NCBI GenBank assembly: GCA_016707175.1
Contig: JADJIB010000002.1
Coordinates: 186,001-250,000, forward strand
DNA length: 64,000 bases
Source: Candidatus Phosphoribacter hodrii
GTDB lineage: Bacteria > Actinomycetota > Actinomycetes > Actinomycetales > Dermatophilaceae
Direction of reading: 5' to 3'
Positions 57,812-64,000 of the stretch are shown piece after piece. Under the pieces are notes generated by a model, which was given only the letters and a program-made list of their open reading frames with translations, had not been told where the DNA came from and did not search any database. A program made the translations under genes and the position numbers. How positions within the stretch are numbered: the stretch's first letter is position 1; each line of letters opens with the position of its first letter.

Positions 57812-59353
57812 ATGAGTCCCGCCCGCGTGTCTGCCGGAGTCAACCCGTTGCGCGATCGCAGGGATCGACGGCTCCCAAGGATCGCCGGGCCGTGTGGCCT
57901 GGTGCTCTTCGGGGTGACCGGCGACCTGGCTCGCAAGAAGCTCATGCCGGCCATCTACGACCTGGCCAACCGCGGCCTACTGCCTCCGGGTTTCAGCCTG
58001 GTCGGGTTCGCTCGGCGGGACTGGGCCGATCAGGACTTCGGCCAGATCGTCCACGACTCGGTGCGCGACCACGCCCGCACCCCCTTCCGTGAGGACGTCT
58101 GGAAGTCCCTCGCCGAGGGCATTCGCTTCGTGCCCGGGACCTTCGACGACGACGCGGCCTTCGACACCCTCGCCGCCACCGTTCACGAGCTGGAGCAGGC
58201 GCGCGGCACCGGCGGCAACCTCGCGTTCTACCTGTCGATCCCGCCGGGGTTCTTCGCCCAGGTGTGCCAACAATTGGATCGCTCGGGGCTGGCCCACTCG
58301 GACGGTCGATCGTGGCGTCGAGTGGTCATCGAGAAGCCGTTCGGGCACGATCTCGCGTCGGCCCGTGAGCTCAACGCGATCGTCGAGTCGGTCTTCCCGG
58401 CCGACTCGGTCTTCCGGATCGACCACTATCTCGGCAAGGAGACGGTGCAGAACCTCCTGGCGCTGCGCTTCGCCAACCAGTTGTTCGAGCCGGTCTGGAA
58501 CGCCAACTACGTCGACCATGTGCAGATCACCATGGCCGAGGACGTCGGCATCGGCGGGCGGGCCGGCTACTACGACGGCATCGGCGCGGCCCGCGACGTC
58601 ATCCAGAACCACCTGCTGCAACTGCTGGCCCTGACCGCGATGGAGGAGCCGGTCTCCTTCGATGCGGCCAGCCTGCGCGCCGAGAAGGAGAAGGTGCTCT
58701 CGGCTGTCGTGGTCCCCGCCAAGATCGGGGAAGGGACAGCGCGCGGCCAGTATGCCGCCGGCTGGCAGGGCGGCGAGTTGGTCCCCGGCTACCTCGAGGA
58801 GGAAGGGGTCCGCACCGGGTCCACCACCGAGACGTATGCCGCGGTCCGCCTCGAGATCGCGACCCGTCGATGGGCGGGCGTCCCGTTCTACCTGCGCACC
58901 GGGAAACGGCTGGGCAAGCGGGTCACCGAGATCGCGGTCGTCTTCAAGAAGGCGCCGCACCTGCCGTTCGACACGACCGCCACCGAGGAGTTGGGCCAGA
59001 ACGCCGTCGTCATCCGGGTGCAGCCCGACGAGGGCATCACCATGCGGTTCGGCGCCAAGGTCCCCGGAGCCCAGATGGAGGTGCGTGACGTGACGATGGA
59101 CTTCGGTTACGGCAGTGCCTTCACCGAGAGCTCCCCCGAGGCTTATGAGCGACTCATCCTTGATGTCTTGCTGGGCGAACCACCCCTGTTCCCCCGTCAT
59201 GAGGAGGTCGAGTTGTCCTGGCAGATTCTCGACCCGATCGAGGCCTGGTGGCGGCGGCACGGCAAGCCGGACCCGTATCCGTCGGGCGGATGGGGACCGG
59301 CGTCGAGCGACCGGATGCTGGCCCGCGACGGCCGGGTATGGAGGAAGCCATGA
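57812..59353 (+). CDS. zwf: Glucose-6-phosphate 1-dehydrogenase
   Basis: The 513-residue enzyme makes the first NADPH of the oxidative pentose phosphate pathway. The cofactor motif is LFGVTGDLARKKL and the substrate/catalytic motif is RIDHYLGKETVQN; EKPFGHDLASA is also present. The N-terminus (SPARVSAGVNPLRDRRDRR) is variable. It is coupled to opcA by ATGA. Confidence 0.96.
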   Translation: MSPARVSAGVNPLRDRRDRRLPRIAGPCGLVLFGVTGDLARKKLMPAIYDLANRGLLPPGFSLVGFARRDWADQDFGQIVHDSVRDHARTPFREDVWKSLAEGIRFVPGTFDDDAAFDTLAATVHELEQARGTGGNLAFYLSIPPGFFAQVCQQLDRSGLAHSDGRSWRRVVIEKPFGHDLASARELNAIVESVFPADSVFRIDHYLGKETVQNLLALRFANQLFEPVWNANYVDHVQITMAEDVGIGGRAGYYDGIGAARDVIQNHLLQLLALTAMEEPVSFDAASLRAEKEKVLSAVVVPAKIGEGTARGQYAAGWQGGELVPGYLEEEGVRTGSTTETYAAVRLEIATRRWAGVPFYLRTGKRLGKRVTEIAVVFKKAPHLPFDTTATEELGQNAVVIRVQPDEGITMRFGAKVPGAQMEVRDVTMDFGYGSAFTESSPEAYERLILDVLLGEPPLFPRHEEVELSWQILDPIEAWWRRHGKPDPYPSGGWGPASSDRMLARDGRVWRKP

Positions 59354-60504
59354 TCGTCGACCTCCCCTCGACCTCGACCGCGGCCATCGGCAAGCAGTTG
59401 GTCCAGCTGCGCAACGAGGTCGGGGCCCTGGCCCTGGGCCGGGTCCTCACCCTCATCGTCGTCGTCGATGACGATGCTGCCGACGAGGCGGTCGAGATCG
59501 CCACCGAGGCCTCTCGCCAGCACCCCTGCCGCATCATCGTCGTCATCAGTGGCTCCCGGCGGGGAGCCAACCGCATCGACGGTCAGATCCGGGTCGGTGG
59601 TGACGCCGGTGCCAGCGAGGTCGTCATCATGCGGCTGTTCGGCAAACTCGCCGAGCACGGTCAGAGCGTCGTCACCCCGCTGTTGCTCCCCGACTCCCCG
59701 GTCGTGGCCTGGTGGCCGAGGGAGGCCCCCAGCGACCTGCGCCACGACCCCATCGCGGCGATGGCCACGCGGCGGGTGACCGACTCGGCGGAGTGCTCAC
59801 ACCCACGGGCCATGCTGACCCGCCTGGCCGAGACCTACCAGCCCGGCGACACCGACCTGTCCTGGACCCGAATCACCCTGTGGCGGGGTCTGCTGGCAGC
59901 GGCCCTCGACGGGCCGCCCTACGAGTCGGTGACGGCCGCGACGGTGGCGGGAGCCCCCGACTCTCCATCGACCGACCTGCTCGCGGCCTGGCTCGCCTGG
60001 GCCTTGCGGGTCCCCGTCACCCGAGAGGACACCCAAGCCGGCAGCGGTATCTGCGCCGTCGGTCTGGAGCGTTCCAGCGGCAGCATCGACCTGGCTCGGC
60101 CCGGCGATCTCGTCGCCACAATGACCCAGCCTGGCCAGCCCGACCGTCGGATCAGCCTGCGCCGGCGCGGCGACGCCGAATGCCTGGCCGACGAATTGCG
60201 TCGCCTGGACGCCGACGAGACCTACGCCGACGTGCTGCGCAAGGGGTTGCCCGCCTTGGGCACCACGAAGGGGGCCAGCCGCTCGGCAGCGGTGAGCGAG
60301 TCGAAGCGAGAGGCTGAACGGGAGCGTCGCAACCATGCGGCCCAACTTCGGACGGCCGCCGCCGAGGCCGGATCCTTGCCCTCAACCGTCGACACGACCA
60401 CTCCCGCCAAGCCGTCCGGGTCCACCCCGACGAAGCCCCGCGTCACCCGGTCGACCTCAGCCACCGCACGCACCGGCCGGACCGCGAAGGAGCAGCCGTC
60501 ATGA
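59350..60504 (+). CDS. opcA: Glucose-6-phosphate dehydrogenase assembly protein OpcA
   Basis: The 384-residue protein is needed for full activity of G6PDH in actinobacteria and cyanobacteria. The family parts are visible: MIVDLPSTSTAAIGKQLVQLR at the start, CRIIVVI, LLLPDSPVVAWWP and DLSWTRITLWRGLLA. The last 100 residues are a Lys/Arg/Ala-rich, then Thr/Pro-rich tail that is not conserved. GAGGAAG before the ATG at 59350 fixes the start. Confidence 0.93.
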   Translation: MIVDLPSTSTAAIGKQLVQLRNEVGALALGRVLTLIVVVDDDAADEAVEIATEASRQHPCRIIVVISGSRRGANRIDGQIRVGGDAGASEVVIMRLFGKLAEHGQSVVTPLLLPDSPVVAWWPREAPSDLRHDPIAAMATRRVTDSAECSHPRAMLTRLAETYQPGDTDLSWTRITLWRGLLAAALDGPPYESVTAATVAGAPDSPSTDLLAAWLAWALRVPVTREDTQAGSGICAVGLERSSGSIDLARPGDLVATMTQPGQPDRRISLRRRGDAECLADELRRLDADETYADVLRKGLPALGTTKGASRSAAVSESKREAERERRNHAAQLRTAAAEAGSLPSTVDTTTPAKPSGSTPTKPRVTRSTSATARTGRTAKEQPS

Positions 60505-61250
60505 GCGAGCACCCCACCAACGCACCCCTCGTCGTCGTGCACCCCGACAAGCAGGGCGTCTCGGACGCCGCCGGGGCACGACTGCTGCTGGCCCTGCTCG
60601 ACACCCTCTGTGTCAGGGACGACGCTCACGTTGTGCTCACCGGCGGCAGCCTCGGCTCCGACATGCTCGCGTCGGCAGGCCGCTCGCCGTTGGCCCGGCT
60701 TGTCGACTGGTCCCGCGTCCACCTGTGGTGGGGCGACGAGCGCTACCTTCCCGACGGCGACCCCGATCGCAACGAGACCCAGAACCGCGCCGCCCTGCTC
60801 GATCACCTGCCGTTGGACCCGGCGAAGATCCACGGCATGGCCGGCCCGGATCGTTCGGAGTCGGCGGAGGCCAGCGCCGCGGCATACGCGACGGAGTTGC
60901 GCACCCACGGCGGCGGCCTGTTCGACGTCGTCCTGCTCGGAATGGGACCGGACGGGCACGTCGCCTCGCTCTTCCCGCAGCACCCGGCCCAGTTGGTGAG
61001 TGACGCGATCGCCGTCGCGGTCCACGACTCCCCCAAACCGCCGCCGGACCGGGTGTCCCTCACCTTCGAGTGCCTCGCCCGCAGTCGCCAGGTGTGGCTC
61101 CTCGTCGCTGGCGCCGACAAGGCCCCCGCCGTATGCCGTGCCCTCACCCCCGGCGCGCAACGCTGGGACGTCCCTGCGGCCGGTGTGCGTGGCTTGGATG
61201 CCACCTTGTGGCTCGTTGATGTCGAGGCCGCCTCGGAACTCCCCTCATGA
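60501..61250 (+). CDS. pgl: 6-phosphogluconolactonase
   Basis: The 249-residue enzyme opens the lactone made by Zwf. Hallmarks are VHLWWGDERYLPDGDPDRNE, VVLLGMGPDGHVASLFPQHP and the N-terminal VVLTGGSLGSDML. It overlaps opcA and the following gene by four bases each, making one translational chain zwf-opcA-pgl. Confidence 0.95.
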   Translation: MSEHPTNAPLVVVHPDKQGVSDAAGARLLLALLDTLCVRDDAHVVLTGGSLGSDMLASAGRSPLARLVDWSRVHLWWGDERYLPDGDPDRNETQNRAALLDHLPLDPAKIHGMAGPDRSESAEASAAAYATELRTHGGGLFDVVLLGMGPDGHVASLFPQHPAQLVSDAIAVAVHDSPKPPPDRVSLTFECLARSRQVWLLVAGADKAPAVCRALTPGAQRWDVPAAGVRGLDATLWLVDVEAASELPS

Positions 61251-61702
61251 TCACGGACCCCGCTGTGGAGTTCGTCGGCGAGTTGTTGGCCACGGGCGGG
61301 ACGACGACCGGGTTCGATGTTCCCGAGTCGGTCGTCACTGCCCTCGGATCGGGCAAGCGGCCTAAGGTGCTCGTGACCGTGGGTGGGCACTCGTGGCAGA
61401 CGAGCATCGCCCCGATGGGCGGGCGCTTCATGCTGGGTGTCAGCGCCGCCAACCGGGCCGCGGCGGGCCTTGAGGCTGGGCAGACGGTCCCCGTGACGGT
61501 CGTGCTCGACACCGCGCCGAGGGTGATCGAGGTGCCGAGCGATCTGGCTGAGGCGTTGGCGGCCGCACCCGACGCCGCTGCCGGGTGGGCCCGGCTCAGC
61601 TACTCCCACCAGCGCGCCCACGTTGACGCCTTGTTGGCTGCGAAGAAGCCAGAGACTCGAGCCTCCCGGCTGACCAAGACCTTGGCGATGCTCACCGCCT
61701 GA
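61247..61702 (+). CDS. DUF1905/YdeI-OmpD-associated family protein
   Basis: A 151-residue protein. An N-terminal DUF1905 barrel (GFDVPESVVTALGSGKRPKVLVTVGGHSWQTSIAPMGGRFMLGVSAANR) precedes a C-terminal YdeI-type helical part (LSYSHQRAHVDALLAAKKPETRASRLTKTLAML). Relatives have been called bacteriocin-protection proteins, but the function is not settled. The ATGA overlap with pgl puts it in the pentose phosphate operon, perhaps only as a passenger. Confidence 0.85.
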   Translation: MITDPAVEFVGELLATGGTTTGFDVPESVVTALGSGKRPKVLVTVGGHSWQTSIAPMGGRFMLGVSAANRAAAGLEAGQTVPVTVVLDTAPRVIEVPSDLAEALAAAPDAAAGWARLSYSHQRAHVDALLAAKKPETRASRLTKTLAMLTA

Positions 61703-61731
61703 CCGCAGGTGAAGGCCCCTGCTCCCCCAAA

Positions 61732-61816
61732 ATCCCCACACCCGCCGGGGATCTGCGATCAGGCAGGCCCGGATTGACCCCAGATCCTCACATCCGCCGG
61801 GGATCTGCGATCGGGC
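61732..61816. repeat. Two 33-base direct repeats between convergent genes
   Basis: Copies at 61732-61764 and 61784-61816 differ at three places and share the core CCGCCGGGGATCTGCGATC. They fill the gap between the DUF1905 gene and rbpA, each with weak hairpin potential. The role is unknown. Confidence 0.8.
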
Positions 61817-61820
61817 TGAC

Positions 61821-62171
61821 CTACTGGATCAGGCCGCGCTGACGCAGGGCGCCCAGCGCCTCGTTGAGGATGGCCTGGCCGTCGGCGTCGGAGCGCCGCT
61901 CCTTCACATAGGCCAGGTGCGTCTTGTAGGGCTCCACCTTGGGCGGAGCCGGAGGGTTCTCGCGGTCCTGGCCAGCAGGCAACCCACAGCGGGGGCAGTC
62001 CCAGTGCTCGGGCGCCACCATGCCGGGCTCCTGCGCGAACGACGGCCGGGTTTCGTGGCCGTTCGTGCACCAATAGGAGATGTGCACGCGGGGAGCAGCC
62101 TCGCCGCGCTCGGCCTCGCCCATGGGTCCGGCGCCAACACGGCTGCCACGGATCGCATTTCCACTCGCCAT
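61821..62171 (-). CDS. rbpA: RNA polymerase-binding protein RbpA
   Basis: The 116-residue actinobacterial factor binds RNA polymerase and group 1/2 sigma factors and stabilises the open promoter. The N-terminal tail with GSRVGAGP is followed by the core (YWCTNGHETRPSFAQEPGMVAPEHWDCPRCG) with zinc-type cysteines. The basic linker and sigma-interaction helix (KTHLAYVKERRSDADGQAILNEAL) complete it. All family parts are present. Confidence 0.95.
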   Translation of the reverse strand: MASGNAIRGSRVGAGPMGEAERGEAAPRVHISYWCTNGHETRPSFAQEPGMVAPEHWDCPRCGLPAGQDRENPPAPPKVEPYKTHLAYVKERRSDADGQAILNEALGALRQRGLIQ

Positions 62172-62186
62172 TGTCGTTCCCCCGTC

Positions 62187-62450
62187 TCAGGCCGCGACGA
62201 AACGCTCGACCAGGCCCAGCCCGACGACTGCCGTGAACCACAAGATGGCCACCGCGATCGTGAACCGGTCAAGGTTGCGCTCGGCCACGGTCGACCCGCC
62301 CAGTGAGCTGGACATGCCGCCGCCGAACATGTCCGACAGGCCCCCACCCTTGCCCTTGTGCATGAGGATGAGCAGGGTCAGGAACAGGCCGGAGAGCACC
62401 AGCAACGCCTGCAAGGCGATCTTCACCACGGTCACGAGTTGCGCGCCCAC
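62187..62450 (-). CDS. secG: Preprotein translocase subunit SecG
   Basis: An 87-residue protein with two membrane helices (about residues 9-29 and 62-82) and the SecG loop HKGKGGGLSDMFGGGMSSSLGGSTVAERNLDR. It is part of the SecYEG channel. The GTG at 62450 is used; another GTG five codons in is possible. It lies behind tpiA and pgk, the standard actinobacterial order. Confidence 0.94.
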   Translation of the reverse strand: MGAQLVTVVKIALQALLVLSGLFLTLLILMHKGKGGGLSDMFGGGMSSSLGGSTVAERNLDRFTIAVAILWFTAVVGLGLVERFVAA

Positions 62451-62558
62451 TTTCGGGTCGGTCGGAGTGCCCCGAGGGGCCGAGGGTCAGAATACCCGTA
62501 GACCGCCCAGATCCCGAACGGCCCCACGCCGGCGCCCCTCGCACAGGGCCCCCACGCG

Positions 62559-62598
62559 CAGGTATGCCGCCCGCTCGGGTGAGCGCGCGGCATACCTG
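62559..62598. terminator. Hairpin made of two octamer copies behind tpiA
   Basis: Perfect 12-base arms (62559-62570 and 62587-62598), each containing the iterated octamer, enclose a 16-base loop. It lies 41 bases past the tpiA stop and before secG on the minus strand, so it can end the tpiA transcript. Confidence 0.75.
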
Positions 62599-62639
62599 GA
62601 TCATGCGGCATAGCGTGAACTGCTGAGGTGACCGCGAGG

Positions 62640-63428
62640 TCAGCCGGTGACGTGGTCCTTGAACCGGCAGATCGCGGCGAACTCGGCGGCGTCGAGCGAA
62701 GCGCCGCCGACGAGGGCGCCGTCGACGTCCTCCTTGGCCATGATGGCCGCGACGTTCGAGGACTTGACCGAGCCGCCGTAGAGCACGCGGACGCCGTCAG
62801 CGAGGTCGCCGGAGTAGAGCTCGGCGAGCAGGGTGCGGATCGCCGCGCACACCTCCTGAGCGTCCTCGGGCGTGGCCACCTCGCCGGTGCCGATGGCCCA
62901 GATGGGCTCATAGGCGATGACGATCGTGCGGGCCTGCTCGGCGGGAATGCCCTCAAGGTCGCGGGTCAGCTGAGCGACGACGTGGGCGACCTGGCCACCG
63001 GCCTTGCGGACGTCCAGGCCCTCGCCGCAGCACAGGATCGGAGTGACGCCGTGGCGGTAGGCAGCCTTGACCTTGTCGTTGATGACGGCGTCGGTCTCGG
63101 CGTGGTATTCGCGCCGCTCGCTGTGGCCGATCGTCACGTAGGTGCAGCCGAGCTTGGCGAGGAACGCCCCGGAGATCTCCCCGGTGTAGGCGCCCGAGTC
63201 GTGGACCGACAGGTCCTGGGCGCCGTAGCGCACGGACAACTTGTCGCCCTCGACGAGGGTCTGCACCGAACGCAGGTCGGTGAAGGGCGGCAGGACCGCG
63301 ACCTCGACCGCACCGAAGTCGTGCTTGCCGTCGCGAAGCGTCCAGTCGAGCTTCTGGACCAGGTGGGTCGCCTGCAGGTGGTCCTGGTTCATCTTCCAGT
63401 TACCGGCAAGCAGCGGAATGCGGCTCAT
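62640..63428 (-). CDS. tpiA: Triosephosphate isomerase
   Basis: The 262-residue glycolytic enzyme has the catalytic lysine in LAGNWKMN, histidine in VTIGHSERRE and glutamate in IAYEPIWAIGTG, with the phosphate loop at LYGGSVKSSN and DGALVGGASL. The ATG at 63428 gives the family's start; the longer frame lies in pgk's neighbourhood and is discarded. It follows pgk by 22 bases. Confidence 0.96.
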   Translation of the reverse strand: MSRIPLLAGNWKMNQDHLQATHLVQKLDWTLRDGKHDFGAVEVAVLPPFTDLRSVQTLVEGDKLSVRYGAQDLSVHDSGAYTGEISGAFLAKLGCTYVTIGHSERREYHAETDAVINDKVKAAYRHGVTPILCCGEGLDVRKAGGQVAHVVAQLTRDLEGIPAEQARTIVIAYEPIWAIGTGEVATPEDAQEVCAAIRTLLAELYSGDLADGVRVLYGGSVKSSNVAAIMAKEDVDGALVGGASLDAAEFAAICRFKDHVTG

Positions 63429-63450
63429 AAGTGGTGCGGCTCCTTCGTGG

Positions 63451-64000
63451 TCAGCCGTTGAGGATGGCGATGCCGGGCAGTTCCTTGCCCTCGAGGTATT
63501 CCAGGGAGGCGCCGCCACCGGTGGAGATGTGACCGAACTGGTCGTCGGTGAAGCCCAACTGCCGAACGGCTGCGGCGGAGTCGCCGCCACCGACGACGGT
63601 CAGTGCCCCGTCGGCCGTGGCCTCGACGAGCGCCTTCGCGACGGCCGCCGTGCCCGCGGCATACGGCGCCATCTCGAACGCGCCCATCGGGCCATTCCAG
63701 AAGACCGTCTTCGCGTCGCGCACCTTGCTCGCGTAGAGCTCCGCGGAGCGGGGACCGATGTCGAGCCCCATCCGGTCAGCCGGTATGCCGTCCGCCGGCA
63801 CCACGTCGTGCTCGGCGTCGGCCGAGAACGCGGTCGCGGCGACGACGTCGACCGGCAGGATGATCTCGACGCCGGACTCCTTGGCCCGGGCGAGGTAACC
63901 CTTGCAGGTCTCGATGTTGTCCTTGTCGAGCAGGCTGGAACCGACCTCGTAGCCCTCGGCGGCGAGGAAGGTGAAGGCCATGCCGCCGCCGATGAGCAGC
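63451..64000 (-). CDS. pgk: Phosphoglycerate kinase (5' part cut off by the window end)
   Basis: About 183 C-terminal residues are visible. The frame is open at the window edge (LLIGGGMAFTFLAAEGYEVG) and ends at 63451. Diagnostic parts are MGLDIGPRSAELY, VFWNGPMGAFE, VVGGGDSAAAV and HISTGGGASLEYLEGK, which form the nucleotide-binding C-domain. The apparent ATG at 63981 is internal. It belongs to the pgk-tpiA-secG run. Confidence 0.95.
   Translation of the reverse strand, partial: LLIGGGMAFTFLAAEGYEVGSSLLDKDNIETCKGYLARAKESGVEIILPVDVVAATAFSADAEHDVVPADGIPADRMGLDIGPRSAELYASKVRDAKTVFWNGPMGAFEMAPYAAGTAAVAKALVEATADGALTVVGGGDSAAAVRQLGFTDDQFGHISTGGGASLEYLEGKELPGIAILNG

Larger units (their letters stand above)
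473..63790. repeat. Highly iterated octamer CGGCATAC / GTATGCCG across the window
   Basis: About 47 copies of CGGCATAC and 38 of GTATGCCG were counted by eye on the given strand. Examples are at 473, 1499, 3544, 5248, 9879, 13038, 17067, 19459, 24889, 28373, 30566, 35124, 40091, 43321, 47677, 51747, 54629, 58750, 60881 and 63783. The extended consensus is about RCGGCATACC. Copies lie inside genes on both strands and in different frames (encoding Ala-Tyr, Tyr-Ala, Gly-Met-Pro, Gly-Ile-Pro, Val-Cys-Arg or Arg-His-Thr) and also between genes. Selection therefore appears to act on DNA rather than protein. Paired copies form hairpins. Longer gaps occur at about 21.7-24.9, 36.3-38.7 and 43.5-46.8 kb. 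The function is unknown. Confidence 0.85.

Noticed and set aside
1..64000. tRNA, rRNA or CRISPR features
   Set aside because: I looked for CCA-ended cloverleaf-like segments and regular spaced repeats and found none; the iterated octamer is dispersed, not an array.

Overview
The window is high-GC, gene-dense DNA from an actinobacterium. Gene content and order fit the Intrasporangiaceae/Dermatophilaceae-type Micrococcales best, but this is inferred from family recognition and synteny, not from a marker gene. Supporting markers are an InhA-type fabI behind fabG, RbpA, OpcA next to zwf, a SufR-sufBD-Rieske-CSU cluster, acVLRF1, DUF3099, and the conserved actinobacterial order ctaA, ctaB, tkt, tal, zwf, opcA, pgl. 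I saw no rRNA, tRNA, CRISPR array, prophage or intact insertion sequence.

Layout. 0-12 kb: a cut-off Mur-ligase gene, fabG-fabI, DUF3099, moaA, SURF1, an ABC exporter, a crotonase-fold protein, a lipoprotein, trpB2 and a VOC protein. 12-22 kb: one long minus-strand sulfur operon. In transcription order it holds a putative leader peptide, sulfite reductase, a tiny zinc ribbon, cysH, cysD, cysN, an ABC importer (binding lipoprotein, ATPase, permease), cysG and a CbiX-type chelatase. Nearly every junction overlaps or touches. It imports a sulfur compound, activates sulfate to APS, reduces it to sulfide, and makes the siroheme needed by its own reductase. 22-23.6 kb: a hipBA toxin-antitoxin pair. 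23.7-28.8 kb: ABC-F, a zinc metallopeptidase, a PPOX flavoprotein, a GerMN/Gmad2 protein and acVLRF1. 28.8-35.5 kb: the minus-strand SUF operon (sufR, sufB, sufD, Rieske, sufC, sufS, sufU, sufT-like). 35.6-42.3 kb is an accessory stretch: an unknown protein, a LuxR-type two-component system, a DUF222/HNH gene with a decayed tandem copy, and two duplicated secreted proteins around an esterase. 42.3-54.3 kb: an ABC exporter, a membrane phosphodiesterase, an MBL-fold protein, panBC, ctaA, a small membrane protein with its XRE repressor, an OmpR-type two-component system, CcdA with a thioredoxin lipoprotein, and ctaB. 54.4-64 kb: tkt-tal-zwf-opcA-pgl (pentose phosphate pathway), a DUF1905 protein, rbpA, secG, tpiA and a partial pgk.

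The most striking signal is an octamer, CGGCATAC (complement GTATGCCG). I counted about 85 copies by eye, against roughly two expected by chance. It occurs in both orientations, in several reading frames and between genes, where pairs of copies form perfect hairpins at gene ends. This resembles DNA-uptake-sequence systems. It is absent over the hipBA region. Other points of note: a cysN reading frame that runs through a C homopolymer into the binding lipoprotein; a one-base insertion that breaks sufB; a leader peptide ahead of the sulfur operon; and two promoters with an ideal spacing for leaderless transcription, one with an inverted repeat filling its spacer.
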